Positions 8,343 through 15,277 of a DNA stretch of 18,692 bases are shown one piece after another. This DNA comes from Candidatus Aminicenantes bacterium UBA4085 (GTDB lineage Bacteria > Acidobacteriota > Aminicenantia > Aminicenantales > UBA4085), in NCBI GenBank assembly GCA_002383325.1, contig DFYJ01000133.1, positions 1-18,692 of the forward strand. The letters are read 5' to 3'. The translations under genes and the position numbers were made by a program. The stretch's first letter is position 1; every line of letters starts with the position of its first letter. Under the pieces are notes generated by a model that was not told the DNA's origin, did not search any database, and saw nothing but the letters and a program-made list of their open reading frames with translations.

Positions 8343-8365
8343 CAGGCCGCTGGAGGAGGCTCCCC

Positions 8366-10297
8366 ATGCGCAAGACCGCGGCGGCAGCAGCCGGGATCGT
8401 TCTGGCCGTCCTGATGGGGCCCGGCGCTTCCCCGGGATCCCCCGGTCCGGTCATCCTTCAGGCTCCGCCAACGGCCTCCGGCCGCGATATCAGGTCCTCT
8501 TTCCTGGCCGCGGATCTTTCGCGGACAAGCCCCTCCTTCTCCCTGTTCGCCGTGGACTCCCTGGGGAGCGGACGGCTGGACGTGAATCCCGTCCTCAAGG
8601 AGGATCCCGAAGCCCAAGCGGACGCGCATCCTGCCCTCCGCCTTGAGGCCGCCGGCCGGAACCGATTCGTTTTCTTTGCCGACCCGCAGGGCCGCTCGAG
8701 GCCCGTGTGGACGGTCTCATTCTCGGAGCGGAAGATCGTCCTCCGGTCCGACTTCGAGCCCGGCATCGAGTCCTTCCCCTTCGTCCTGGCCTTCGACCAG
8801 AAAGCCAACCATGCCACCCTTCTCGGCCGAATGGAGCCGGGCGAAAAACGGGTGGCCCTGCCGTGCGTCCTTCATCTTCCCGACATGGGCTCGCTGCGAA
8901 TCACTTCCAAGGCCGGCGGCAAGGCCCTGGACTATGACGCCCGCCGCTACGTCAAGACGCCCTATGTCCGCATCGCCTTCCCCCCCGCTTCGGCCTCCCG
9001 GTCCCGCGTCGAGTACGAGCTCGAGGTCGCGGCCATCCACCCGCGCCTCCGCGGCATCGAAGGCAGCCCCCTCTACGACGGCTTTCGCCGCTCCTTCCTC
9101 AACCTCTTTCAGGTCAATCCCCGGGTCCAGATGCTGGCCAACAACGCCTCCAGCGATCCCGTCCCCTTCACCCTCTACATGGACGCGCTGATGGCGGCGG
9201 CCGCCCCCGAGCTCGTCGAAGGCCTCTCGGCCATGGACCTCGTCCGCATGACGGTCGACCGCTACCTGTCCGGGGCCAAGGGCTACGGCCTGGTCGGCTA
9301 CGCTGTCGACCCCGGCGATGCTGACCTGGTGGCCTGGAAGGCGCCCTGGAACTCGCTCGACGCCTACCCGTCGCTTCTTATCGCAGCCTGCGCCTCCGCG
9401 GACGGCCCCCTCGGCTTGGCCTGGGCCCGGTCGCGCTGGAGCGGCCTGGCCGCCTGGGCCCGGGATATGATGGCCGCCGACAAGGACGGCAACGGCCTCA
9501 TCGAGCACCTCCACACCGGCAACTCCGGCGACCGGGCCACGGCCGACCGGCGGCCGTCCAACTGGTGGGACACGATCAACTTCGGTCACGAGGACGCCTA
9601 TGCCAACGCCCTGGCCTACAAAGCCTGCCTCGACCTCTGCGGCCTGGCCCGGCGGCTCGGCCGCACGGAAGAGGCCGGGTCTTACGCCGCCCAGGCGGCC
9701 AAGCTTAAGGCGTCCTACTACAAGACGTTTTTCCATCCCGCCAGCGGTCTGCTCGCCGGCTGGAAGAGCGCTGACGGCAGGCTTCACGACTACGCCTTCA
9801 CCTTCGTCAACGGCATCGCCGTGGCCTTCGGGCTGGTCGAGGGCGCGGAGGCCAACGGGCTCATGGACCGGCTGTTGGCAAAGATGAAGGAGGTCGGTTA
9901 CGACGCCTTCCGCTACGGCCTGCCCGGCAATCTCATCCCGGTGCGGCGAGAGGACTATGTCAACCACAATTGGTCAGGAGCCCGGGAGATCGGCGAGCCG
10001 ACCCTGGAGGACGGCAGCGACGCGTTCCAATATTACGAGAACGGCGGGGCCACGGCCTGCTATGCGTATTTCACGGTCAAGGCTCTCTATAAGCTGGGTC
10101 GCGCGGCCGAGGCCCGGATGATCTTCCGCCCCATGCTCCGCTCCTATGCCGACGGGGAGTTCCAGGGCTTCTGCGCCGACGGCAAGTCCAAGGACTGGCG
10201 CGATTGGAAAGGCGGCTGCCACGGCTATGAGGGCCTGCTCTGCGACGGCTTCCTGGCCCTGCTCTGCGTCGAGGACGACCTAGCCGCGGGACGATAG
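8366..10297 (+). CDS. Secreted (alpha/alpha)6 six-hairpin glycoside hydrolase, family uncertain
   Basis: The start at 8366 is chosen because GGAGGAGG (8352-8359) lies six bases upstream and the 643-residue product then has a signal peptide (MRKTAAAAAGIVLAVLMG). The first half, to about residue 230, is beta-rich and probably an N-terminal beta-sandwich. The second half is helical with the rhythm of six-hairpin glycosidases: DKDGNGLIEH (372-381), PSNWWDTINFGHEDAYANALAY (starting near 397, D402 in WWD), HDYAFTFVNGIAVAFGLV, and SDAFQYYENGGATACYAYF (E558 in YYENGG). The NWWD aspartate and the YYENGG glutamate are candidate catalytic acids by analogy with GH63/trehalase-like enzymes, but I cannot assign a CAZy family, so the substrate is open. 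The next gene, on the same strand, follows 117 bp later. It is divergent from the M24 peptidase operon. Confidence 0.8.
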   Translation: MRKTAAAAAGIVLAVLMGPGASPGSPGPVILQAPPTASGRDIRSSFLAADLSRTSPSFSLFAVDSLGSGRLDVNPVLKEDPEAQADAHPALRLEAAGRNRFVFFADPQGRSRPVWTVSFSERKIVLRSDFEPGIESFPFVLAFDQKANHATLLGRMEPGEKRVALPCVLHLPDMGSLRITSKAGGKALDYDARRYVKTPYVRIAFPPASASRSRVEYELEVAAIHPRLRGIEGSPLYDGFRRSFLNLFQVNPRVQMLANNASSDPVPFTLYMDALMAAAAPELVEGLSAMDLVRMTVDRYLSGAKGYGLVGYAVDPGDADLVAWKAPWNSLDAYPSLLIAACASADGPLGLAWARSRWSGLAAWARDMMAADKDGNGLIEHLHTGNSGDRATADRRPSNWWDTINFGHEDAYANALAYKACLDLCGLARRLGRTEEAGSYAAQAAKLKASYYKTFFHPASGLLAGWKSADGRLHDYAFTFVNGIAVAFGLVEGAEANGLMDRLLAKMKEVGYDAFRYGLPGNLIPVRREDYVNHNWSGAREIGEPTLEDGSDAFQYYENGGATACYAYFTVKALYKLGRAAEARMIFRPMLRSYADGEFQGFCADGKSKDWRDWKGGCHGYEGLLCDGFLALLCVEDDLAAGR

Positions 10298-10339
10298 CGC
10301 CGGGCGGGACGGGAGAACCTTTTCCTTCCCCGGCCGGTA

Positions 10340-10348
10340 TGGCATGAT
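10340..10348 (+). promoter_or_regulatory. Weak extended -10 candidate upstream of the M28-like peptidase
   Basis: TGG followed by CATGAT (10343-10348) repeats the extended -10 layout seen at 8334-8342, in the 117-bp gap between two same-strand genes. The -10 matches only 4 of 6 bases and the leader would be about 60 nt, so read-through from the glycosidase gene is equally possible. Confidence 0.2.
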
Positions 10349-10414
10349 GAAGCGGTTCGAACGCTCCGGCGCCCATCCCCGGCGCTCGGCGCGGGATCAT
10401 TCGAGGAGGCTGAC

Positions 10415-12520
10415 ATGAAGACGATCAAGACGCTGACCCTGGTCCTTTTACTGGCCGCGGGAATCCTGCCCGCCCAGTTCGGCCGCGGCATTCCGCCGAC
10501 CTTCCTTTCTCCGCGCGTCCTGGCCGACATCATCAACGAGGCTTCAGGCGACATGGCCCTGCAAAACGAGATCCTGATCGCCGGGGTCAACGTCAACCGC
10601 CGGGCCGAGGAATATGCGAACGGCTACTTCGAGCCGAAATTCCTCCTCGACAAGCTCCGCGAATACGGCGTCCCGGACGCCAGGATCATCGACCTGCCGA
10701 CGACCCGGCCGGCGATGTGGGACGCGATCTCGGCCGAGCTATGGTTGACCAGGCCGGCACCGCGCAAGATCGCCGACCTCGACGAGGTTCCCCCCACCCT
10801 CTGCGACTGGAGCTCGGACGCCGACGTCACGGCCGAGATGGTCTATGTCGGCCCCGGCAACCGCGACAGCTACTATGAGGGCAAGGACGTCAAGGGCAAG
10901 ATCGTCTTGGTCAACGGCTACGCCGGAGGCGCCCGGGCTCTGGCCGTGGAGAAGCTCGGCGCCGTCGGCATCGTCGCGTACGGCTCCAGCCATCCGGAGT
11001 TCGACCCGAACCAGGTCGGCTGGGGCGGCATCGGCGAGGGCAAGAACATGAAGCCCACTTTCGGCATCATGGTCTCAACCCGGCAGGGCCAGGACCTTCG
11101 CGACCAGCTGGAGCGGGGGGCCAAGATCGAGGTCCGGGCTATAGTCAAGGCCCAGATGGTTCCCTACAAGGAGCAGATGGTCGAGGCCCTGATCAAGGGC
11201 GCCGACCTGGCCGCCGAGGAGCTCGTCTTCACCGCCCACCTCTACGAAGGCTACGCCAAGCAGGGCGCCAACGACGACATCTCGGGCTGCGTGGCGCTTC
11301 TCGAGACGGCTCGCGTCCTGCAGAAGCTCGTGGCCGACGGCAAGATCCCGCCGCTACGGCGGTCGGTCCGCTTCCTCTTCGTTCCCGAGATAACCGGGAC
11401 GATCGACTATCTCAAGAAGTTCCCCGAGATCGGCAAGCGCTTCTTCGCCAACATCAACGAGGACATGGTCGGCGAGTCGCTGGCCCGCAACCGCAGCTTC
11501 TTCAGCGTCGTCCAGACACCCTGGTCTCTGCCGACCTGGCTGAATGACGTCATGCGGGTCTACATCAATTGGATGGTCGAGACCCAGCGTTACGACGGCC
11601 CGGGCACACTGCAGCCGATCTGGTCGCCCACGGGCACCCGCGATCCCTTCCCCGCCGTGATGGACGCCCACTCCGGCGGCAGCGACCACATCGTCTTCGT
11701 CGACGGCGGCGTCCGCGTCCCGGCCGTCATGTTCATCTGCTGGCCGGACATGTGGTACCACACCAGCGGCGACACGCCGGACAAGTCCGACTCGACCCAG
11801 CTCAAGCGGGTCGTGGTCCTTTCGACGGCGGCAGCCATCACGCTGGCCGGGGCCGGCCCGGCCGAGGCCGAGAGGATCATCGCCGAAGTCGGCGGGCGCG
11901 GGCTGGCCCGCCTGGGCCTGGACAAGATCCGGGCCGAACGGCGCCTGGCCGAGGCAGCGTCGGCGGATCTCCCGATCGCCTACAAGGGCGCCCACAATAT
12001 CCTGGCGCAGGGCTTCGTCCGCGAAGCGGAAACGCTGGAAACGACTCGTTTCTTCATCAAGTCGGACGCCAAGCTGGGCCGCTTCCTGCAGAGCCAGATC
12101 GGGCTTCTTGAAGCCTGCCGGGCGCCCTTCGTCAAGGCCCTTGACGAGGCTTACCAAGCACGCTGCCGGGCGGAGGGGATCAAGCCGCAAACCCCGGCGG
12201 CGACACCCGACGAGGCCCGGCTGGCCAAGGTGATCCCGGTCCGGACGGCCAAGATGACGGGCCCGCTGGACTTGATGGAATTCTACACCCTGATCCAGAG
12301 CCCGGAGGCCCGCCCGATCGTCGGCAAGATCGGGGCCGTAGAGGGCGAGATCCGCAACTTCGTCGACGGCCGCCGCTCGGTCCTCCAGATCCGCGACGCC
12401 GTGGCGGCGGAGGCCGCCTTCATGAACCAGCCCGCCCCGGCCTTGGCCGACGTCGAGGCCTTCCTCAAGCTGATGGAAAAGCTCGGCTACGTGACGATCG
12501 GCCCGGCCGCGGGCCGGTAA
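10415..12520 (+). CDS. Secreted M28-type metallopeptidase with PA-like domain and variant active site
   Basis: This 701-residue protein begins with a signal peptide (MKTIKTLTLVLLLAAGILPAQ) and AGGAGG lies five bases before the ATG. A PA-like insert covers about residues 138-245 (DVKGKIVLVNGYAGGARALAVEKLGAVGIVAYG). The zinc-peptidase core follows: TAHLYEG (H275), GANDDISG (D287), FVPEITGT (E325), NINEDMVGE (D350) and YHTSGDTPDKSD (H449), matching in order the five ligand positions of M28 aminopeptidases. The usual double-Glu motif reads PE here, so the residue that normally acts as general base is proline; related DUF4910-like proteins show similar changes. Activity is therefore uncertain. Residues from about 485 form a helical C-terminal extension, ending in a segment (NFVDGRRSVLQIRDAVAAE, near 650) that resembles a PqqD-like or winged-helix module. 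M28 membership is well supported and the catalytic role less so. Confidence 0.85.
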   Translation: MKTIKTLTLVLLLAAGILPAQFGRGIPPTFLSPRVLADIINEASGDMALQNEILIAGVNVNRRAEEYANGYFEPKFLLDKLREYGVPDARIIDLPTTRPAMWDAISAELWLTRPAPRKIADLDEVPPTLCDWSSDADVTAEMVYVGPGNRDSYYEGKDVKGKIVLVNGYAGGARALAVEKLGAVGIVAYGSSHPEFDPNQVGWGGIGEGKNMKPTFGIMVSTRQGQDLRDQLERGAKIEVRAIVKAQMVPYKEQMVEALIKGADLAAEELVFTAHLYEGYAKQGANDDISGCVALLETARVLQKLVADGKIPPLRRSVRFLFVPEITGTIDYLKKFPEIGKRFFANINEDMVGESLARNRSFFSVVQTPWSLPTWLNDVMRVYINWMVETQRYDGPGTLQPIWSPTGTRDPFPAVMDAHSGGSDHIVFVDGGVRVPAVMFICWPDMWYHTSGDTPDKSDSTQLKRVVVLSTAAAITLAGAGPAEAERIIAEVGGRGLARLGLDKIRAERRLAEAASADLPIAYKGAHNILAQGFVREAETLETTRFFIKSDAKLGRFLQSQIGLLEACRAPFVKALDEAYQARCRAEGIKPQTPAATPDEARLAKVIPVRTAKMTGPLDLMEFYTLIQSPEARPIVGKIGAVEGEIRNFVDGRRSVLQIRDAVAAEAAFMNQPAPALADVEAFLKLMEKLGYVTIGPAAGR

Positions 12521-12573
12521 AAAAGCGGTTCTTCACCCAATTCCGGGGAGGGCGGCCCGGGGTGCCGTCCCGG

Positions 12574-12631
12574 CGGAGCTTGCGCAGCCCTCGTTAGGAC
12601 GTTGCTTCAATAGTCCTCGCGAGGACGGCTT
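12574..12631. repeat. Dyad-containing intergenic repeat, copy 1
   Basis: The copy starts CGGAGCTTGCG and carries two 14-nt elements of the form GYCC-N6-GGAC, at 12587-12600 (GCCCTCGTTAGGAC) and 12613-12626 (GTCCTCGCGAGGAC, a perfect palindrome), exactly 26 bp apart. The spacer GTTGCTTCAATA is shared in diverged form with the other copies. Each 14-mer could form a small hairpin in RNA or serve as a dyad protein-binding site. Confidence 0.75.
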
Positions 12632-12768
12632 CGGGCTCTTCTCGCCTTTTCCCACAGCTCTCCTCGGCGCCTCGGAACTGCGCATTCGAGATCACCCGGT
12701 CTCCATGACTACCCACTCAGTTCCGATTCCGCTAGATTGTCGTGTGCTCAAACAGTCCTCGGCGGCCG

Positions 12769-12827
12769 CGGAGCTTGCGTAGTCCTCGTTGGGACATCGC
12801 CTCGACAGTCCCCGCAAGGATTGGCTT
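12769..12827. repeat. Dyad-containing intergenic repeat, copy 2
   Basis: It begins with the same CGGAGCTTGCG, with elements at 12782-12795 (GTCCTCGTTGGGAC) and 12808-12821 (GTCCCCGCAAGGAT), again 26 bp apart. Just upstream, CTCAAACAGTCCTCG at 12748-12762 looks like the tail of another, truncated unit, which would extend the roughly 26-27 bp rhythm one step to the left. Confidence 0.75.
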
Positions 12828-12862
12828 CCCTCGGAGAGTTATGGAAAAAGGCGCCGCCCTCG

Positions 12863-12920
12863 CGGAGCTTGCGGAGCCCTAGTCGGGACGTTGCCTCAAC
12901 AGTCCCCGCCAGGGCGATTT
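12863..12920. repeat. Dyad-containing intergenic repeat, copy 3
   Basis: It begins CGGAGCTTGCG, with elements at 12876-12889 (GCCCTAGTCGGGAC) and 12902-12915 (GTCCCCGCCAGGGC), once more 26 bp apart. The spacer GTTGCCTCAACA is itself nearly self-complementary (GTTG...CAAC), giving each unit a third small stem. Confidence 0.75.
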
Positions 12921-12986
12921 CGCCGTTGGCCGACACCCCAAACCGCCAAGTCTCCCCGGAATTTGGCTAAAGCTAAAATGGCAGCG

Positions 12987-13014
12987 TTGATTTCCCCCCC
13001 GGGCCGATGATACT
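12987..13014 (+). promoter_or_regulatory. Candidate promoter of the alpha-galactosidase gene
   Basis: TTGATT (12987-12992) and GATACT (13009-13014) are 16 bp apart, each matching 4 of 6 consensus bases, in a locally AT-richer patch. Transcription would start near 13021, 25-30 bp before the ATG at 13048. Confidence 0.35.
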
Positions 13015-13047
13015 TTGAAGCGGCAATCCCGCTCCCCGGAGGACGAC

Positions 13048-15192
13048 ATGATCCGCCGCCCCTTCACGCCAGTCGGCTTATCGCGCTTTGTGTCAGCCGT
13101 GCTCGCCGCGGCAACGCTCCTGTCGGGAGCACTATCCGCTCAAGCACCGGCTGCATCGGCCGGGATCGTCCCCCCTCCCAATGAGCCGGCGAAGATCGAG
13201 ATCAAGGACGGCCGGACCGCAGCAATCTACGCCGGGCGGACGATCTTCGAGGGGACGATCGCGGGCGATTCCGGCGCGCTCCAGGTCCGAAGCCGCGTCT
13301 ACAGGACCAGCGATCGGATCGAACAGGTCGTCTACCTTTTCGGCGGCGGCCGGACTCCCCTCAAGCTCGAGGGCCTCATCCGCGGCGGCGAGGAAGCCTT
13401 CGCTTGCGAGGCCGACCGCAGGGACCGCCGCGGCGCCGGTCCCCTCATCGTCCGGCACGTCTCCGGCCGCAGCCGCAGCCTGCTCAACCGCGCGGTCTAT
13501 GATAGGGCCGGCGATTGGGTGCTGTCGGTCGACGCCGGCCCGGCCGCCACGGTGGCGCCCGAGGGCGCTGCGGCAGGGACCTTCCGCCTGACCGCCAGCG
13601 GCAACGAGATCATCCTCCGCTTCCGGCCTCGCTTCTTTCAGAAGCACCGCGGCCTGAGCTTCTTCGAGCCCTGGACCTACAAGCCCTGGCCGGGGTCCGT
13701 GGCCGGCTGGATCTCCTGGTTCGCCTTCTACGACCGCATCACCGAGGCCGACGTGGTCGAGACGGCGGCCGTCTTCTCCGAGGCGCTCAAGGCCTACGGC
13801 TACGATTACTTCCAGATCGACGACGGCTTCCAGCAGATCCAGGGTGCGCCGGAGAAGTGGCTCAACCCCAACGCCAAGTTCCCCAAGGGTCTCAAGTACC
13901 TGGCCGACGTCATCAAGAGCCACGGGCTCATCCCCGGGCTTTGGACCGCGGCCTCCTGCCTGGACGAGGGGCTCCCGGCCGAGCATCCCGAGTGGTTTGT
14001 CCGCGACGCCGCCGGACGGCCGGTCAAGGGCAACTGGGTCGGCGCCGTCCTGGACGCCTCGATCCAGGCCGCCCTGGACAACGTCGTCACCCCTCTCTAC
14101 AAGGGCCTGATGGCCCAGAGCTGGCGCTATATCAAGCTGGATGCCCTTCGCCACTTGCGCTACGAGGGCTACAACGCCAACCGTGACTACTTCGAGGGGA
14201 AGAAGGCCGACCCCGTGGCCGCCTTCCGCAAGTACGTCCAAACCGTTCGCGACGCCATCGGCCGCGAGACCTTCCTGCTGGCCTGCTGGGGCATCCGGCC
14301 CGAGCTGGTCGGGCTGGCCGACGCCTGCCGCATCGGCGACGACGGGTTCGCCTACGCCGGACTTTCCCAATACAACTCCTTCAACAACGTCGTCTGGCGC
14401 AACGACCCCGACCACATCGAGCTCGACGCGGACGGATGGCGCTCCACCCTGGTCACGACCCTGACCGGGTCGCTGATGATGCTGACCGACAGGCCGGCCG
14501 TCTACCGCACGGCCGCCATCGAGCCGGCCAAGCGGACGGCTCCGGTGCTCTTCACCCGGCCCGGCCAGATCTACGACGTCGATCCCTCCCGCTCAAGCCA
14601 GCTCGGCCGGGTCGACTCCGAAGTCAGCGGCTCCGGCCCGCGGCCTTTCGACGCCGGCTACACCCCGGCCTGCTTCCTCTATTCCCTGGAGATCGAACGC
14701 CCCTTCGAAAACTGGCTGGTTCTTGGCCGCACGGGCGGCGACTTCGCCGAGATCCGGCTGGCCGACCTGGGGCTCGACCCGGCCAAGGAATATTTTATCT
14801 TCGAATTCTGGTCCAAGCGCCTGCTCGGGAGCTTCTCCGGCTCGTTCAACCCGGGCGCCCTCGATCCCAAGTTCCGCTCTCAAGCCTTCATCATCCGCGA
14901 ACGGCGGACGCATCCCCAGCTTCTGGCCACAAGCCGGCACGTCACCGGCGGCGGCGTTGATCTCGACGAAGTCCGCTGGGAGGGCGGGGCGCTCGTCGGC
15001 CGGAGCCGCGCCGTCCCGGGCGATCCCTCCGTGCTCTATCTGACCGAGCCGGATGGCTTCGCCTTCGACAAAGCCGAGGCCGAGGGGGCCGGAGTGGAAA
15101 AGACCGAACGCGAAGGCCGGCTCATCAAGATCAGCCTGTCTCCCGCTTCAGCTTCGCCCTTCTCCTGGACGGCGCGATACGCCATCCGCTAG
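13048..15192 (+). CDS. Secreted GH36-like alpha-galactosidase (melibiase family)
   Basis: The start at 13048 is chosen for GGAGGA (13038-13043) just upstream and a resulting signal peptide (MIRRPFTPVGLSRFVSAVLAA... through ALSAQA). An upstream TTG in frame lacks this support. The 714-residue protein has a beta-rich N-terminal domain to about 215, then a TIM barrel: YDYFQIDDGFQQ (252-263), HGLIPGLWTA (292-301), then YIKLDALRHL (361-370) with the probable nucleophile D365 in the KxD motif, and ACRIGDDGF (426-434) supplying the probable acid/base (D431 or D432). This order is that of clan GH-D enzymes (GH27/GH36), which release terminal alpha-galactose from raffinose-type sugars or galactomannan. 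A C-terminal beta domain closes the protein. Some GH36 proteins have other alpha-galactoside or alpha-N-acetylgalactosaminide activity, so substrate is inferred. It would fit the exported epimerase nearby. Confidence 0.88.
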   Translation: MIRRPFTPVGLSRFVSAVLAAATLLSGALSAQAPAASAGIVPPPNEPAKIEIKDGRTAAIYAGRTIFEGTIAGDSGALQVRSRVYRTSDRIEQVVYLFGGGRTPLKLEGLIRGGEEAFACEADRRDRRGAGPLIVRHVSGRSRSLLNRAVYDRAGDWVLSVDAGPAATVAPEGAAAGTFRLTASGNEIILRFRPRFFQKHRGLSFFEPWTYKPWPGSVAGWISWFAFYDRITEADVVETAAVFSEALKAYGYDYFQIDDGFQQIQGAPEKWLNPNAKFPKGLKYLADVIKSHGLIPGLWTAASCLDEGLPAEHPEWFVRDAAGRPVKGNWVGAVLDASIQAALDNVVTPLYKGLMAQSWRYIKLDALRHLRYEGYNANRDYFEGKKADPVAAFRKYVQTVRDAIGRETFLLACWGIRPELVGLADACRIGDDGFAYAGLSQYNSFNNVVWRNDPDHIELDADGWRSTLVTTLTGSLMMLTDRPAVYRTAAIEPAKRTAPVLFTRPGQIYDVDPSRSSQLGRVDSEVSGSGPRPFDAGYTPACFLYSLEIERPFENWLVLGRTGGDFAEIRLADLGLDPAKEYFIFEFWSKRLLGSFSGSFNPGALDPKFRSQAFIIRERRTHPQLLATSRHVTGGGVDLDEVRWEGGALVGRSRAVPGDPSVLYLTEPDGFAFDKAEAEGAGVEKTEREGRLIKISLSPASASPFSWTARYAIR

Positions 15193-15277
15193 GGCGATCC
15201 CATCTCCGCCCTGGAACGCCGCCGCGCCCGCCGAAGCTCCCTCCCGCCGGGGCCTCTGATCCCGCCCGCCCGGCTGA

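Larger units (their letters stand above)
12521..13047. other. 527-bp intergenic region with no credible protein gene
   Basis: This is the longest non-coding stretch in the window, lying between two same-strand genes. Most of it is taken up by the dyad-containing repeats described separately. Short open frames exist on both strands here, but they run through the repeats and lack signal peptides, ribosome sites and conserved-looking motifs. The final 60 bp hold the likely promoter and Shine-Dalgarno of the alpha-galactosidase gene. The 30 bp after the peptidase stop contain an A-run but no intrinsic terminator for the upstream gene. Confidence 0.7.

Noticed and set aside
12499..12516. CGGCCC/GGGCCG stem at the end of the M28-like gene as an intrinsic terminator
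   Set aside because: The stem lies inside the coding end and is followed by A residues on the plus strand, not T residues, so it does not fit a Rho-independent terminator for that transcript.
12574..12920. CRISPR array
   Set aside because: The repeats are diverged, only three, irregularly spaced (195 and 94 bp) and internally structured; there are no uniform spacers and no cas genes in the window.
12737..13067. Short overlapping open frames on both strands within the repeat-rich gap (about 60-77 codons)
   Set aside because: They run through the repeat copies, overlap each other on opposite strands, and have no ribosome site, signal peptide or recognisable motif. High GC content makes such frames common by chance.
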